DNA of 64,000 bases, from the NCBI GenBank assembly GCA_945902955.1, contig CAMDNO010000001.1, forward strand, positions 38,724 to 102,723, read 5' to 3'. Source of the stretch: Porphyromonas cangingivalis (GTDB taxonomy: Bacteria; Bacteroidota; Bacteroidia; Bacteroidales; Paludibacteraceae). Position 1 is the first letter of the stretch, and every line of letters starts with the position of its first letter. This document shows positions 19,911-29,068 of the stretch, piece after piece. The position numbers and the translations under genes were made by a program. The notes beneath the pieces are model-generated. The model ran no database searches and was not told where the DNA came from. It saw only the letters and a list, made by a program, of their open reading frames with translations.

Positions 19911-21341
19911 TTAATCATTATAGCTGTGTACTATTTTTGTAAATGGCAGACCGGTTAGCCTGTCACTTTTATCCGTCCGTTTCCGTTGATAAGATGGAAT
20001 GTCTTTGGTTTCGTTTTTCCATTTATCCAACAGAGGCAGAAGGAGTTTGCTTATTCTGAAACTTTCCCAACTACCATCCTCGGCCAGATTATGGAGTTCG
20101 TTGGGGTCATTTTCCAAATCGTATATTTCTACCTGTGTACGCGGAAACTTAAAGTTTTGCCAATAGTTTTGTTTGAGTTTTGAGTTTCGATATGCTTTCA
20201 ACAAACTAAACCAAGCTCCACTTTCGGCTAAGTCGCTTATGTTTCCTACTGGCAAATATGGATACTCGTTTACAATCATTTTATATTTTTCGGTTCTCAC
20301 ACTTTGAATATGTTCGTCGGTTCCATGCCAGTTACGTTCCGAAAACACATATTCGTAGCCTGGTGTATTCAAGTCGTTAAATGCTGGCTTCATGCTTTTG
20401 CCATACATGTGAGCAGGAATTGAAAGCCCCGCCACATCTAAAATGGTGGGCGCTATGTCAATAGTACTGCTCAGATTCTCGTAACGCACATTTTGCAGTG
20501 TTTTATTTTTCCAATACGCAATGAAAGGCGAACGAATACCCGAATCGTAAAGAAAACCTTTCGAACGCGGCATTGGAGAACCATTGTCGCTTAAAAACAG
20601 AATGAGTGTATTTTCTAATAAACCTCTGCTCTCAAGCGTATCCATTATCCTGCCGACATGTGCATCGAGTCTTACAATCTCGTCGTAATAGTGCGCCAGG
20701 TCTTTACGGGTTTGTTTGTCATTTATCATAAATGGCGGCACTTTAATGTCGTTCGGATTAGTTACTTCAGGAGCAATATTCCTTTTAATCTCGTCGTTGG
20801 TATAAGGCCTGTGCGGATCGATAAATCCACACCAGAGGAAAAAGGGCTTTTCTTTCTTTTGATTGAGAAAGTTGTCAATATTACCGAGCATTTTCTCTAT
20901 GGAATAATTGCCTGTAAAATAATCAAACGCGCCATTATCATAATAATCGTATTGCGCACTGCCTTTCTCGCCGATATGCGTTTTGAGCAAAATACCGGTA
21001 TGATAACCCGCTTGTTTGAGATAATAAGGCAGCAGTTTTGTAGTGTCGTTAATTCCTACATGTAAATCCTCGGTGCCTATGGTGTGTGCAAACTGTCCAC
21101 TCATCATGCAGGTACGCGATGGGCTCGATTGAGGTGCTGTATGAAACATGTTTGTGAACATTACACCCTCATGAGCCAGTTTATCAATATTAGGAGTTTT
21201 GATTCCCTTAGTGCCGTAACAACTTAAATCCATGCCTAGATCGTCGGCAATAAATACAACAATATTAGGCTTGTTGTTTTGCTTTTGGGCAAGCAAAAAC
21301 GCACTCAACAAACATAAGCCAATGCTAATTTGTGTTTTCAT
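19911..21341 (-). CDS. S1-family sulfatase (Ser-type)
   Basis: PNIVVFIADDLGMDLSCYG and SSPSRTCMMSG signature (Ser at the formylglycine position). Start placed at internal ATG (MKTQISIGLCLLSAFLLAQ), giving a normal signal peptide. Confidence 0.9.
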   Translation of the reverse strand: MKTQISIGLCLLSAFLLAQKQNNKPNIVVFIADDLGMDLSCYGTKGIKTPNIDKLAHEGVMFTNMFHTAPQSSPSRTCMMSGQFAHTIGTEDLHVGINDTTKLLPYYLKQAGYHTGILLKTHIGEKGSAQYDYYDNGAFDYFTGNYSIEKMLGNIDNFLNQKKEKPFFLWCGFIDPHRPYTNDEIKRNIAPEVTNPNDIKVPPFMINDKQTRKDLAHYYDEIVRLDAHVGRIMDTLESRGLLENTLILFLSDNGSPMPRSKGFLYDSGIRSPFIAYWKNKTLQNVRYENLSSTIDIAPTILDVAGLSIPAHMYGKSMKPAFNDLNTPGYEYVFSERNWHGTDEHIQSVRTEKYKMIVNEYPYLPVGNISDLAESGAWFSLLKAYRNSKLKQNYWQNFKFPRTQVEIYDLENDPNELHNLAEDGSWESFRISKLLLPLLDKWKNETKDIPSYQRKRTDKSDRLTGLPFTKIVHSYND

Positions 21342-21346
21342 ATTTA

Positions 21347-23005
21347 TTACTTTTGTTGTTTTGCGTCTCTTCTTTTTCGCAATTCCGAATACGGTACAAC
21401 CTGGTTTTTCGACGACCATTTGTTGTACATTTTTGTCATTTTTCGAGCAATGCCAGGGTGTTTTTCAATCAAATTATTTAATTCTGATCGATCATTTTCA
21501 ATATCATACAATTCCCATGGATAAGTTGTATCTGTTTTATCTTCATATTGTGATACTAATTTCCATTTACCCATTCTTACAGCGCGATTGCCCTCGTGTT
21601 CCCAATACAACACTTTTCTTGTTTTGGATTTTTTACCTTCAAAAATAGGCAACAGACTTTGCCCTTCGAGTGGTAAAATTGTATTTTCCTTATATTGTTT
21701 TGGATATGAGGTGTTTGCTACATCAACCAATGTAGGCATTATATCAGTAATGTGAGCCATTTGTCTGCTTATGACACCTGATTTAAACTTTTCGGGATAC
21801 CAGGCAATAAAAGGAGAAGAAATACCACCTTCGTGTGCCCAATGTTTGAATTGCCTGAAAGGAGTATTGCTGGCATTAGCCCAATGATAATCGTATCCTT
21901 CGAATGAATGAGGAGAGCCGGGAACTGCATTGGGGTCGCCTTTGCGGGCAGGTTCATGACAGCCACCATTGTCCGATAAAAATAATATCTTGGTATTTTT
22001 GTCGTAGCCATTCTGACGGAGATTTTCGAGTAAACGCCCGATATTTTGATCCATTCGGTCAATCATAGCAGCATACACAGCCATCCAATGATCCCAGCGA
22101 ATTTTTTCTTTTTCAGAAAGGGTATTCCATGCAGGTACAATGTTGTGTCGTTCACTCAATGGCCAGTTTTTATCAACAATGCCCATTTCAATCATTCTAT
22201 TGTATCGGTTTATCCTCAGGCTATCCCAACCACCATTCATATATTTTCCTTTGTATTTTTCAATATCACTTTCGAAAGCATGCAAAGGCCAGTGTGGAGC
22301 AGTATAAGCCAGATACAGGAAAAAAGGTTTGTCCGCTAAGGTTGCCTTTTGTTCGTTGATGTATTTTATAGCTCTGTCGGTGTAGGCATCGGTGGCGTAC
22401 CATTGCGAGCCATCTTCATTTTTCATTAGTTTATAGGCGGTGGTGTTTGTAGTAATCCATTCGCCCGGAGGAACTGAGTCCTTGCCTTCAACAGTAAACC
22501 GACGTCCTTTCTGAATGCCAAAATAATGACCGGTTGTATTGTCTGAACTTCCATATTGTTTTTCGAAACCTCTGTCCATTGGCGAACTTCCTTCGGTCCA
22601 CCCCACATGCCATTTACCCGAAATAAAAGTAGAGTAACCAGCTGATTTAAGGACTTCGGCCAATGTGACGCTGTTGAGGTCGATTTGTGTTTGATAAGCC
22701 GGCAAATCGTCGCCTGGCTGCAACATGTCGCCCACACCTACCTGATGTGGATACAGTCCTGTTAGCAATGCAGCACGAGATGGACAGCTGCGGGCTGCAT
22801 TGTAAAATTGCGTCATCCGAACTCCCTCTGATGACAGTCTATCGAGATTAGGAGTTTTGATTTCGGAACCAAAACAACCAATATCGCTATAGCCCATATC
22901 GTCGGCAAGAATTACAATAATATTAGGTCTTTCGGTAGCTTGTGCTTGTAGCTGACATACACTTAAAGTAGCAGCCGGTAAAAATGATAATACTTTTAGT
23001 TTCAT
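21347..23005 (-). CDS. S1-family sulfatase (Ser-type)
   Basis: RPNIIVILADDMGYSDIGCFG and SCPSRAALLTG. Start placed at MKLKVLSFLPAATLSVCQLQAQ (signal peptide). Confidence 0.9.
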   Translation of the reverse strand: MKLKVLSFLPAATLSVCQLQAQATERPNIIVILADDMGYSDIGCFGSEIKTPNLDRLSSEGVRMTQFYNAARSCPSRAALLTGLYPHQVGVGDMLQPGDDLPAYQTQIDLNSVTLAEVLKSAGYSTFISGKWHVGWTEGSSPMDRGFEKQYGSSDNTTGHYFGIQKGRRFTVEGKDSVPPGEWITTNTTAYKLMKNEDGSQWYATDAYTDRAIKYINEQKATLADKPFFLYLAYTAPHWPLHAFESDIEKYKGKYMNGGWDSLRINRYNRMIEMGIVDKNWPLSERHNIVPAWNTLSEKEKIRWDHWMAVYAAMIDRMDQNIGRLLENLRQNGYDKNTKILFLSDNGGCHEPARKGDPNAVPGSPHSFEGYDYHWANASNTPFRQFKHWAHEGGISSPFIAWYPEKFKSGVISRQMAHITDIMPTLVDVANTSYPKQYKENTILPLEGQSLLPIFEGKKSKTRKVLYWEHEGNRAVRMGKWKLVSQYEDKTDTTYPWELYDIENDRSELNNLIEKHPGIARKMTKMYNKWSSKNQVVPYSELRKRRDAKQQK

Positions 23006-23019
23006 GTGTTTATAATTAT

Positions 23020-23108
23020 TTTTTAATTGCCACATGGAACTCACATAACAAAATTTAATCATGCCCCTGTGGGTCAAAATAGATTAAATTTTGTCATGTT
23101 CGTTTCAT
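23020..23108 (-). promoter_or_regulatory. ATGAAACG leader plus hairpin element, copy 1 (upstream of sulfatase 21347..23005)
   Basis: Leader ATG at 23108; perfect 13-bp inverted repeat 23048-23060 (ACAAAATTTAATC) / 23082-23094 (GATTAAATTTTGT), extendable with one G-U; second helix 23003-23008 / 23031-23036 (CATGTG/CACATG) covers the start codon at 23005. Confidence 0.55.
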
Positions 23109-23116
23109 AAATTTAT

Positions 23117-23273
23117 TTAGTTTGCGGGCGAAAGTATAAGCAAAGCACCTCCACCTTGCTTTAGACTAAGAGTTATACTCCGACGGAGATTTAATCTCAT
23201 ATAAAGCTGCATTTAATGTTACATTAAATACAAGCAATGAAGAGATAATTATTAATTTAATTTGAGTTTTCAT
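23117..23273 (-). pseudogene. Internally deleted remnant of a secreted protein gene
   Basis: ATG at 23273 gives MKTQIKLIIISSLLVFNVTLNAALYEIKSPSEYNS* (signal peptide); another frame gives TLSLKQGGGALLILSPAN*, resembling the C-terminal end of a glycosidase. Confidence 0.55.
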
Positions 23274-23289
23274 CTGTTTATATTTTATT

Positions 23290-23371
23290 TTTTTATTGTC
23301 AGATGGAACTTACCATGTTAAAATAATCATTGCCTTGTGTGTTAATAATTATTTTAACATGGACGTTTCAT
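23290..23371 (-). promoter_or_regulatory. ATGAAACG leader plus hairpin element, copy 2 (upstream of a gene remnant)
   Basis: Leader ATG at 23371; 14-bp perfect stem 23314-23327 / 23348-23361, extendable to 19 bp with one G-U (23313-23331 / 23344-23362); helix CATCTG/CAGATG 23271-23276 / 23300-23305 covers the ATG at 23273. Confidence 0.55.
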
Positions 23372-23373
23372 TT

Positions 23374-23510
23374 GTTACTATCATTACAGCCCATATCATC
23401 GACAAGAATAACTAAAACATTTAGGACTTTCGGTGTTATGTTTTTGTGCTTGTAGCTAACATATTCATAAGTTAGCAGCTGGTAAAACACAAAGAGATGA
23501 TTTATTTATT
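23374..23510 (-). pseudogene. Decayed sulfatase N-terminal fragment
   Basis: Minus-strand reading LCVLPAANL*IC*LQAQKHNTES, then frameshifted NVLVILVDDMGCNDSN; matches LSFLPAATLSVCQLQAQATERPNIIVILADDMGYSDI of the neighbouring sulfatase. Confidence 0.7.
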
Positions 23511-23525
23511 ACAAAAACTTATAAA

Positions 23526-26129
23526 TTATCGCTTCACACATCTAAACCCAATAGTAGAAGTGCGGTCGTAGCCCGGATACATTAAAAAGAATTTAACATG
23601 CGAAGTTGGCTTTTGCGCACCACCTACTTCATTGCCTTTTTCGGCTCCCGGAATATACCACAACGAGCTTGGGGTAGTCCAGCGACTGCAACCGCCACGC
23701 AGACTTATCGAATAATTAAAACCGTCGAAGCGCAGACTCTCGTTGAGTTCATATACCTCGTTGAATTTAAAACCGCCTTTTTGTTTTTCGGTAGCTAATT
23801 GCCATTCCCATTCGGTAGGGAGTTGCATGCCTGCCCAGTTGGCAAAAGCACGGGCATCGTCAAGGCAAACATACACCACAGGGTCGTTTTTGATTGCTAC
23901 AGGGCATTTGTTTCCATTCCAATGTTTCAGAAAATTTTCTTTATATCGGGGCGTGTATCCTGTTTCGTTCATAAATTGTTCAAACTGAGCATTAGTCACC
24001 ACGCGTGGCATAATACCAAAAGCATCGATTTGCGCTTTGTAGCTATGACTCACAAATGGTCGTCCGTTTTTGTAGCTGAGTTTCAGGTCGTGATTGTCTT
24101 TGGCATCCTCGTCTGGGTAACATTTGCCTTCGCGCCAGATATGTTCGGCTGTAAGTGTACTATCTACAGCATATAATTGAAGTAATGGTGTTTCGAAAGT
24201 GGTATTTCTAGTTGTTTTATACTTGTACGCAAGCGGTTTTTTCAACGATAATTCCACTTCGTATGTATCGTTTGCAGGTAGTTTCCGCGCAGTTTCTCTT
24301 TTTTGAGTTTTCATTAGCTTTTTCAACTCACTACTCAACTCATTCTCTGTTTGGAGCAAGCAGCCAAAATCATTGACTGCAATTTTTACAAAATACTTTC
24401 CTTTTTCAGCATAAGGCTTAAGTTCCGTTCCATTCCAAATGTCGTAATAATGCGCATTAAGATTTTGTATCGGATAATTAAGTTGATTTGTGGTATTGGC
24501 TGTATCCACAAAATTTGTAATCACAAAATCGTTGTGTGTCCATTCGCTGGCAATAATGTGTTTGTTGGCAGTAGGCATAAGCGGCCTCCAATTGTCGGTA
24601 ATATACAAATTACCAACCGATTGCCACACAGCATTCATTTTACGAAGTATTTTGCGATGGTCGGCACTCCATAGGTTCATAGCACCAAATATATTTTCCC
24701 ACAATTGCAAGCCCTGTCCGTTTATCCACGCATGTGCCATAATGGGTTTCCGTTCTTTCAACATCCTTTTGATGTAATACTGTTTGTGGTCGGGCATTAA
24801 CCATTTAAAATGCGACAAATCGGTATAATTGTACGGGTGAATTTCTTGCCCCCACGACGATGTAAGTGCATCGCGTCCTATCAAATCTTTGGCTTCGGGC
24901 AAAGTTTCGGTGGTAAATGCCACTGTTTTGCCGCGTTTACGCACTTCGTCGCGAATAGAATTCTCAACTTCAAATAATGAAATTACACCTTTTGAGCAAC
25001 GCCATGTATCAAGGTAAACGCCATCGGCATTACTTTCGTCGAGCACTTTGGCCAATTCTACATAGTCGTGATTTTTAGGACGGTTGGTATCCAAATCCCA
25101 AGGATTGTAAGTAATAAAAACTTTCACTCCATTTTTGTGAAAATCGGATACTATTTGTTGTATACCTTTCATGCCTTCGGGCATTGAGCGCAGCATTTCA
25201 AACTGATTTCGCTCATCGATGCCAATATTCGGATACGAATGCCAAAGCACCACCGAATGAATTCCACCAAATTCCTTACGCATGGTTTTGCAGTATTCGT
25301 TAACGAGGTAATTCCCCTTTTTATTATCCCAGAATTTGGCATCCCACACAAACACAAATCCCATCACGTAATTTTGATGCGTCCATGCCAGCTCGTCGGA
25401 TATTTTTAAAGTTGAATGCTGAGCCTGAGATTTTTGATAATCTTCAATGCTGGTTTTCACAAGGTTTCGTTCCGGATTTTGTGAAACGTCAAAAGTGATA
25501 TCGTTCAAAAACAATTTAAACTTCTCTGAAACAGGATTTAATGCGATTTCGGGAGCAATACTGTAGGTGTTTGCATCAAAGTCAGGCACAGTGAGTGTTT
25601 TCGAAAACGTTGTCCATTGTTGCGAACCTTCGATAATTATACTATCAGTTTTCTCCAATCGCTTACGCACATCGTAGCTCAATTCTTTTCCTTTGAATTT
25701 CAGACTGTAATTCACATAAAAAACAATCCTTTTTCCGGAATTTCTCACTTTTCCCTGAATAGTAATTTTTTCGCCCGGAGTTAATTTTAATTGATACACG
25801 AACTTATCAAAATGAAATACAGTATTCCTTTTTGCCGGAAATTCACAGTACAAATAGGGTTCAATTTTCCCGATTTGTTGGCGCACTTTTGTTCTGTAGT
25901 CCACAATTTGTTTGTACCACTCGTTCCATTTTCCGGCCTCAGGAGCTCTGATGAACGAATCGTTGTATTCCAATCCTTCAACAAAATGCCACGACACTTG
26001 ATCGTTGTCGTTGCCAATAGTCCATTGCGAATAAGGGATAGTAGTTGTTTGCGAATTTACAGAGAATCCCAAAGCAAGAAAAAAAATCACCGAAATTAAA
26101 ATCCTGTTTATCATACTGTTATTTTTCAT
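23526..26129 (-). CDS. Secreted TIM-barrel-like putative glycosidase fused to C-terminal SUMF1/FGE-like domain
   Basis: 867 aa; KNGVKVFITYNPWDLDTNRPKNHDYVELAKVLDESNADGVYLDTW barrel-like segment; C-terminal RVVTNAQFEQFMNETGY...ARAFANWAGMQLPTEWEWQLA...GFRCVKR is SUMF1-like. Alternative start at Met6 (26114) avoids overlap with the upstream gene. Confidence 0.7.
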   Translation of the reverse strand: MKNNSMINRILISVIFFLALGFSVNSQTTTIPYSQWTIGNDNDQVSWHFVEGLEYNDSFIRAPEAGKWNEWYKQIVDYRTKVRQQIGKIEPYLYCEFPAKRNTVFHFDKFVYQLKLTPGEKITIQGKVRNSGKRIVFYVNYSLKFKGKELSYDVRKRLEKTDSIIIEGSQQWTTFSKTLTVPDFDANTYSIAPEIALNPVSEKFKLFLNDITFDVSQNPERNLVKTSIEDYQKSQAQHSTLKISDELAWTHQNYVMGFVFVWDAKFWDNKKGNYLVNEYCKTMRKEFGGIHSVVLWHSYPNIGIDERNQFEMLRSMPEGMKGIQQIVSDFHKNGVKVFITYNPWDLDTNRPKNHDYVELAKVLDESNADGVYLDTWRCSKGVISLFEVENSIRDEVRKRGKTVAFTTETLPEAKDLIGRDALTSSWGQEIHPYNYTDLSHFKWLMPDHKQYYIKRMLKERKPIMAHAWINGQGLQLWENIFGAMNLWSADHRKILRKMNAVWQSVGNLYITDNWRPLMPTANKHIIASEWTHNDFVITNFVDTANTTNQLNYPIQNLNAHYYDIWNGTELKPYAEKGKYFVKIAVNDFGCLLQTENELSSELKKLMKTQKRETARKLPANDTYEVELSLKKPLAYKYKTTRNTTFETPLLQLYAVDSTLTAEHIWREGKCYPDEDAKDNHDLKLSYKNGRPFVSHSYKAQIDAFGIMPRVVTNAQFEQFMNETGYTPRYKENFLKHWNGNKCPVAIKNDPVVYVCLDDARAFANWAGMQLPTEWEWQLATEKQKGGFKFNEVYELNESLRFDGFNYSISLRGGCSRWTTPSSLWYIPGAEKGNEVGGAQKPTSHVKFFLMYPGYDRTSTIGFRCVKR

Positions 26130-28923
26130 TTTTTATCAATTTATATTCTGCCAGTCGCCCACGTGGTTCCACTACCACGGGCACTCCAGCAGGAGTTTTA
26201 TAATTCACGAACAATACATTTCCCTGTATTTTCCAATCCACCGTAACTAGTCCTTTGGGGTGCGGCACTGTACCTTTTGCCCACGATACAGAACCTGATT
26301 GTGGGCGAATATAGATGGTGTCGGGCGATGCATAACCCGGAAAACCTAAATCGACTCCCAAGATCTGCGAACTCATATAATAGGTGGGTGAACTTGCCCA
26401 CGCATGACTGAGGGTAGATTTTCCATCGCGGTTAAAATCCTCCCAAGTCAGGTCGTTCACTTCATAAACCATTTTACCCCAATGTGTGCGTATAAAGTTT
26501 TCGGCAGTTTCCACATTTCCTGCCTGATAAAGCGAAGCCAATGCATAAAAACCACCATAAGGAGTAGTGAGTTGTTTGCGATTAATGGGTGCGCCAATAT
26601 TGATTAAAGCATCGTTAAACCAATGCTGAATGCGTTTATCCTGTACGGCAGCAGGTATTTTCCAGACCGATGCCAGCGAACTCGAAATCACATGGCGGGT
26701 AGGAAGCACCTTTCCATTTTTAAAACCATCCACAAAATTGCCAGCTGTTTCGTCCCAGCATTTTGCAAGCATAAATTGCTTTATTTCGTTTGCCATTGCA
26801 TTATAATCAGCTGCGTCCTGTGGCTTATCCACTATTTTTGCCAACACAGCCATATTGCTGAATGATGCATATATATAAGATTGCAGCGCGGTTAAATCTG
26901 CTGTTTTTTCTAAATTTATCCATTCGACAAACACACGACTAATACGGTATAACTCGTTGGGCTGACGGCTTTTGTGCAACATTCGAAGATAATTAGCATA
27001 CAGCGGATATACTTCTTGCGCAAAGGCTTTGTCGTTGAACTGACGAATATACCACGAAGCCACCAACAAATTTATAAGTGGGAAATCGGCATGAATGGTA
27101 GGAGCAAAATCGGTATAAGTTTTACTGTATTGCTGATTAAACAAACGAATGGTGTGCTTCGCGAGTCGCGGGTCGCCGCTTGTAGCCAGCGTAGTGGCAA
27201 ACTCTGGAAACATATCGCCCGCATAATGTCCGCGTTCACGAAAAGGCGTATCGGTGTACGAATCCTCAGAACAAACCTGCAAAGTGCGCCACCCCATTTC
27301 CCAAATATTATTGAACAAAGGATCGGAACAACTAAAGCTACCTGTTTTCTCAAAATCATAAACTTGCCTATTGATACCCACTTTGTTGATTGTTACAGGC
27401 GTGTTATTATTTCGAACATTAACTTGCAAATACCGCAAACCGTACGGACGGAATGTTTCGAAATAACCGCTGCCGTCGGACACAAAGCGGGCAATGGCAT
27501 TGATTTCGAATCGTCGGAACAAGGTAACCAGTGAATCCTTCAAATCTTCGCTCCACACAAGGTCGAATGTCGTACCTACAGGTGCATCAACTTTCAAAAA
27601 CACGCGTCCTAAATGTATCGTTCCAAAATCGTACACAACTGCCTGATTGGCATTAGCAGGTACTACAATACTCTCCGTTTTTAAAGGATTAACCGTTATT
27701 TTTTTCTTTTCGAGCCAGGCAATTTCCTTGGCCGGATTGTACAAAGGTTCAGTGCCTGAAACTTTCAACCACTTGAATTTTAATTTTTCGGGTTCTGATG
27801 GGCAAATATTGTCTGTTACCATAGCCTTCAATTTTTCAACTTCTATGGGTTCGGTCTGTGCAAAACGAAGCGTATCGTTTAGTTTTTTACGAACAGAGAA
27901 CTGCAAATTATGCGTGGCAGGCAAAGCCAACATGCCATCCAAATTGCTCCATATTATTTCCTGTACCGAGAAGTAGGAATTCCAACCTTTGTTCAGACGA
28001 ACGGTTGCATTGCTTCGAAACACTTTATCGGGTTGCCCAGTTATTTTGATTAATTGTCCATTTATCCAGTATTTTCCCCAGCTGAAACCCATTTCAATAT
28101 CCTGCTCTACGGGTGAATAAATAAAACTGTAGCTCAGAATACCACGTTGGTCGCGGGGATTTTCTACATTTTCGTAATACGACGACCATTTGTAAACCAT
28201 TTCGCCTGCCGATAAATCGAGTTTATTTACTGCAAATTTTGGTGAAAATGCAGTGTTAGTAAGCAAGGGAATAGTCCGGGGAGCCAATTTGCCAAAATAT
28301 TGCTGATTTTTTAGCAAAGTTGTTTTTTTCCACAATTTTGGTTGGATAGTAGCCGATTTCCAGTCGTCGGGTTCCATGCGTGCATCCAGGATCTCGACAG
28401 GCCCCTGTGCAAACGAGAAACGGGGTGATAGCGGGTTGTAACCCATTGCTTTGCGGCATATCCAGCTGCCGGGAGTGGCCAGCGAAATGTTATCAACAGT
28501 AGATTTAATATTCCCCCAGGCAATAAAGCCTGCCGTTCCCATAGGTATTTGATAGGTATGAATTCCGTTGGTTTGAACCTTTACAGCTACTATATTCCTA
28601 CCCGATTTTAAATAAGGAGCAATGTTTATACTATCGTAGTAAGGATTTGTTTCGTAACTTCGAATAGGTCCGAAATTGACAAATTCGCCATTTACATAAA
28701 GATTGTAAAGTGATTTTGCATACAGTTTTATCGTTGCGTTATCAGGAACAGTTTTCAACTCAAATTCGTTTCTGAAATAAGCATACACATTGCGTCCTTC
28801 GCCTTTTTCGTCAATCCATACGTACGAAGGTTCTTTTACGATTACAGATTTAGTGGAAAAGGCTAAAACCTGCTGAAAAACAAGAAAAAACAAAGTTACA
28901 TTTCTTAAACTCAGGAGTCTCAT
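26119..28923 (-). CDS. Alpha-L-rhamnosidase-like protein (GH78-type)
   Basis: 934 aa; EDSYTDTPFRERGHYAGDMFPEF catalytic motif and SHAWASSPTYYMSSQILGV. Confidence 0.9.
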   Translation of the reverse strand: MRLLSLRNVTLFFLVFQQVLAFSTKSVIVKEPSYVWIDEKGEGRNVYAYFRNEFELKTVPDNATIKLYAKSLYNLYVNGEFVNFGPIRSYETNPYYDSINIAPYLKSGRNIVAVKVQTNGIHTYQIPMGTAGFIAWGNIKSTVDNISLATPGSWICRKAMGYNPLSPRFSFAQGPVEILDARMEPDDWKSATIQPKLWKKTTLLKNQQYFGKLAPRTIPLLTNTAFSPKFAVNKLDLSAGEMVYKWSSYYENVENPRDQRGILSYSFIYSPVEQDIEMGFSWGKYWINGQLIKITGQPDKVFRSNATVRLNKGWNSYFSVQEIIWSNLDGMLALPATHNLQFSVRKKLNDTLRFAQTEPIEVEKLKAMVTDNICPSEPEKLKFKWLKVSGTEPLYNPAKEIAWLEKKKITVNPLKTESIVVPANANQAVVYDFGTIHLGRVFLKVDAPVGTTFDLVWSEDLKDSLVTLFRRFEINAIARFVSDGSGYFETFRPYGLRYLQVNVRNNNTPVTINKVGINRQVYDFEKTGSFSCSDPLFNNIWEMGWRTLQVCSEDSYTDTPFRERGHYAGDMFPEFATTLATSGDPRLAKHTIRLFNQQYSKTYTDFAPTIHADFPLINLLVASWYIRQFNDKAFAQEVYPLYANYLRMLHKSRQPNELYRISRVFVEWINLEKTADLTALQSYIYASFSNMAVLAKIVDKPQDAADYNAMANEIKQFMLAKCWDETAGNFVDGFKNGKVLPTRHVISSSLASVWKIPAAVQDKRIQHWFNDALINIGAPINRKQLTTPYGGFYALASLYQAGNVETAENFIRTHWGKMVYEVNDLTWEDFNRDGKSTLSHAWASSPTYYMSSQILGVDLGFPGYASPDTIYIRPQSGSVSWAKGTVPHPKGLVTVDWKIQGNVLFVNYKTPAGVPVVVEPRGRLAEYKLIKNEK

Positions 28924-29068
28924 GGTTGTGTTAATTTTTTGATAAATGATTACTGAACTGTATGATAATTATACAACACATCTAAAAATAGTTATATAAA
29001 GTTGGATATTTTTTACATAAATGACTATTTTGTAGTACTTAATCAGACACTAGTTGTTTTGTTTTAAA

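Noticed and set aside
23526-24130. SUMF1/FGE-like domain as the maturase for the five sulfatases
   Set aside because: The sulfatases are Ser-type, which FGE does not mature, and the domain lacks an evident FGE active-site Cys context.
26974-27534. 186-aa plus-strand ORF
   Set aside because: Antisense to the GH78-like gene, no domain signature; treated as a by-product of codon usage.
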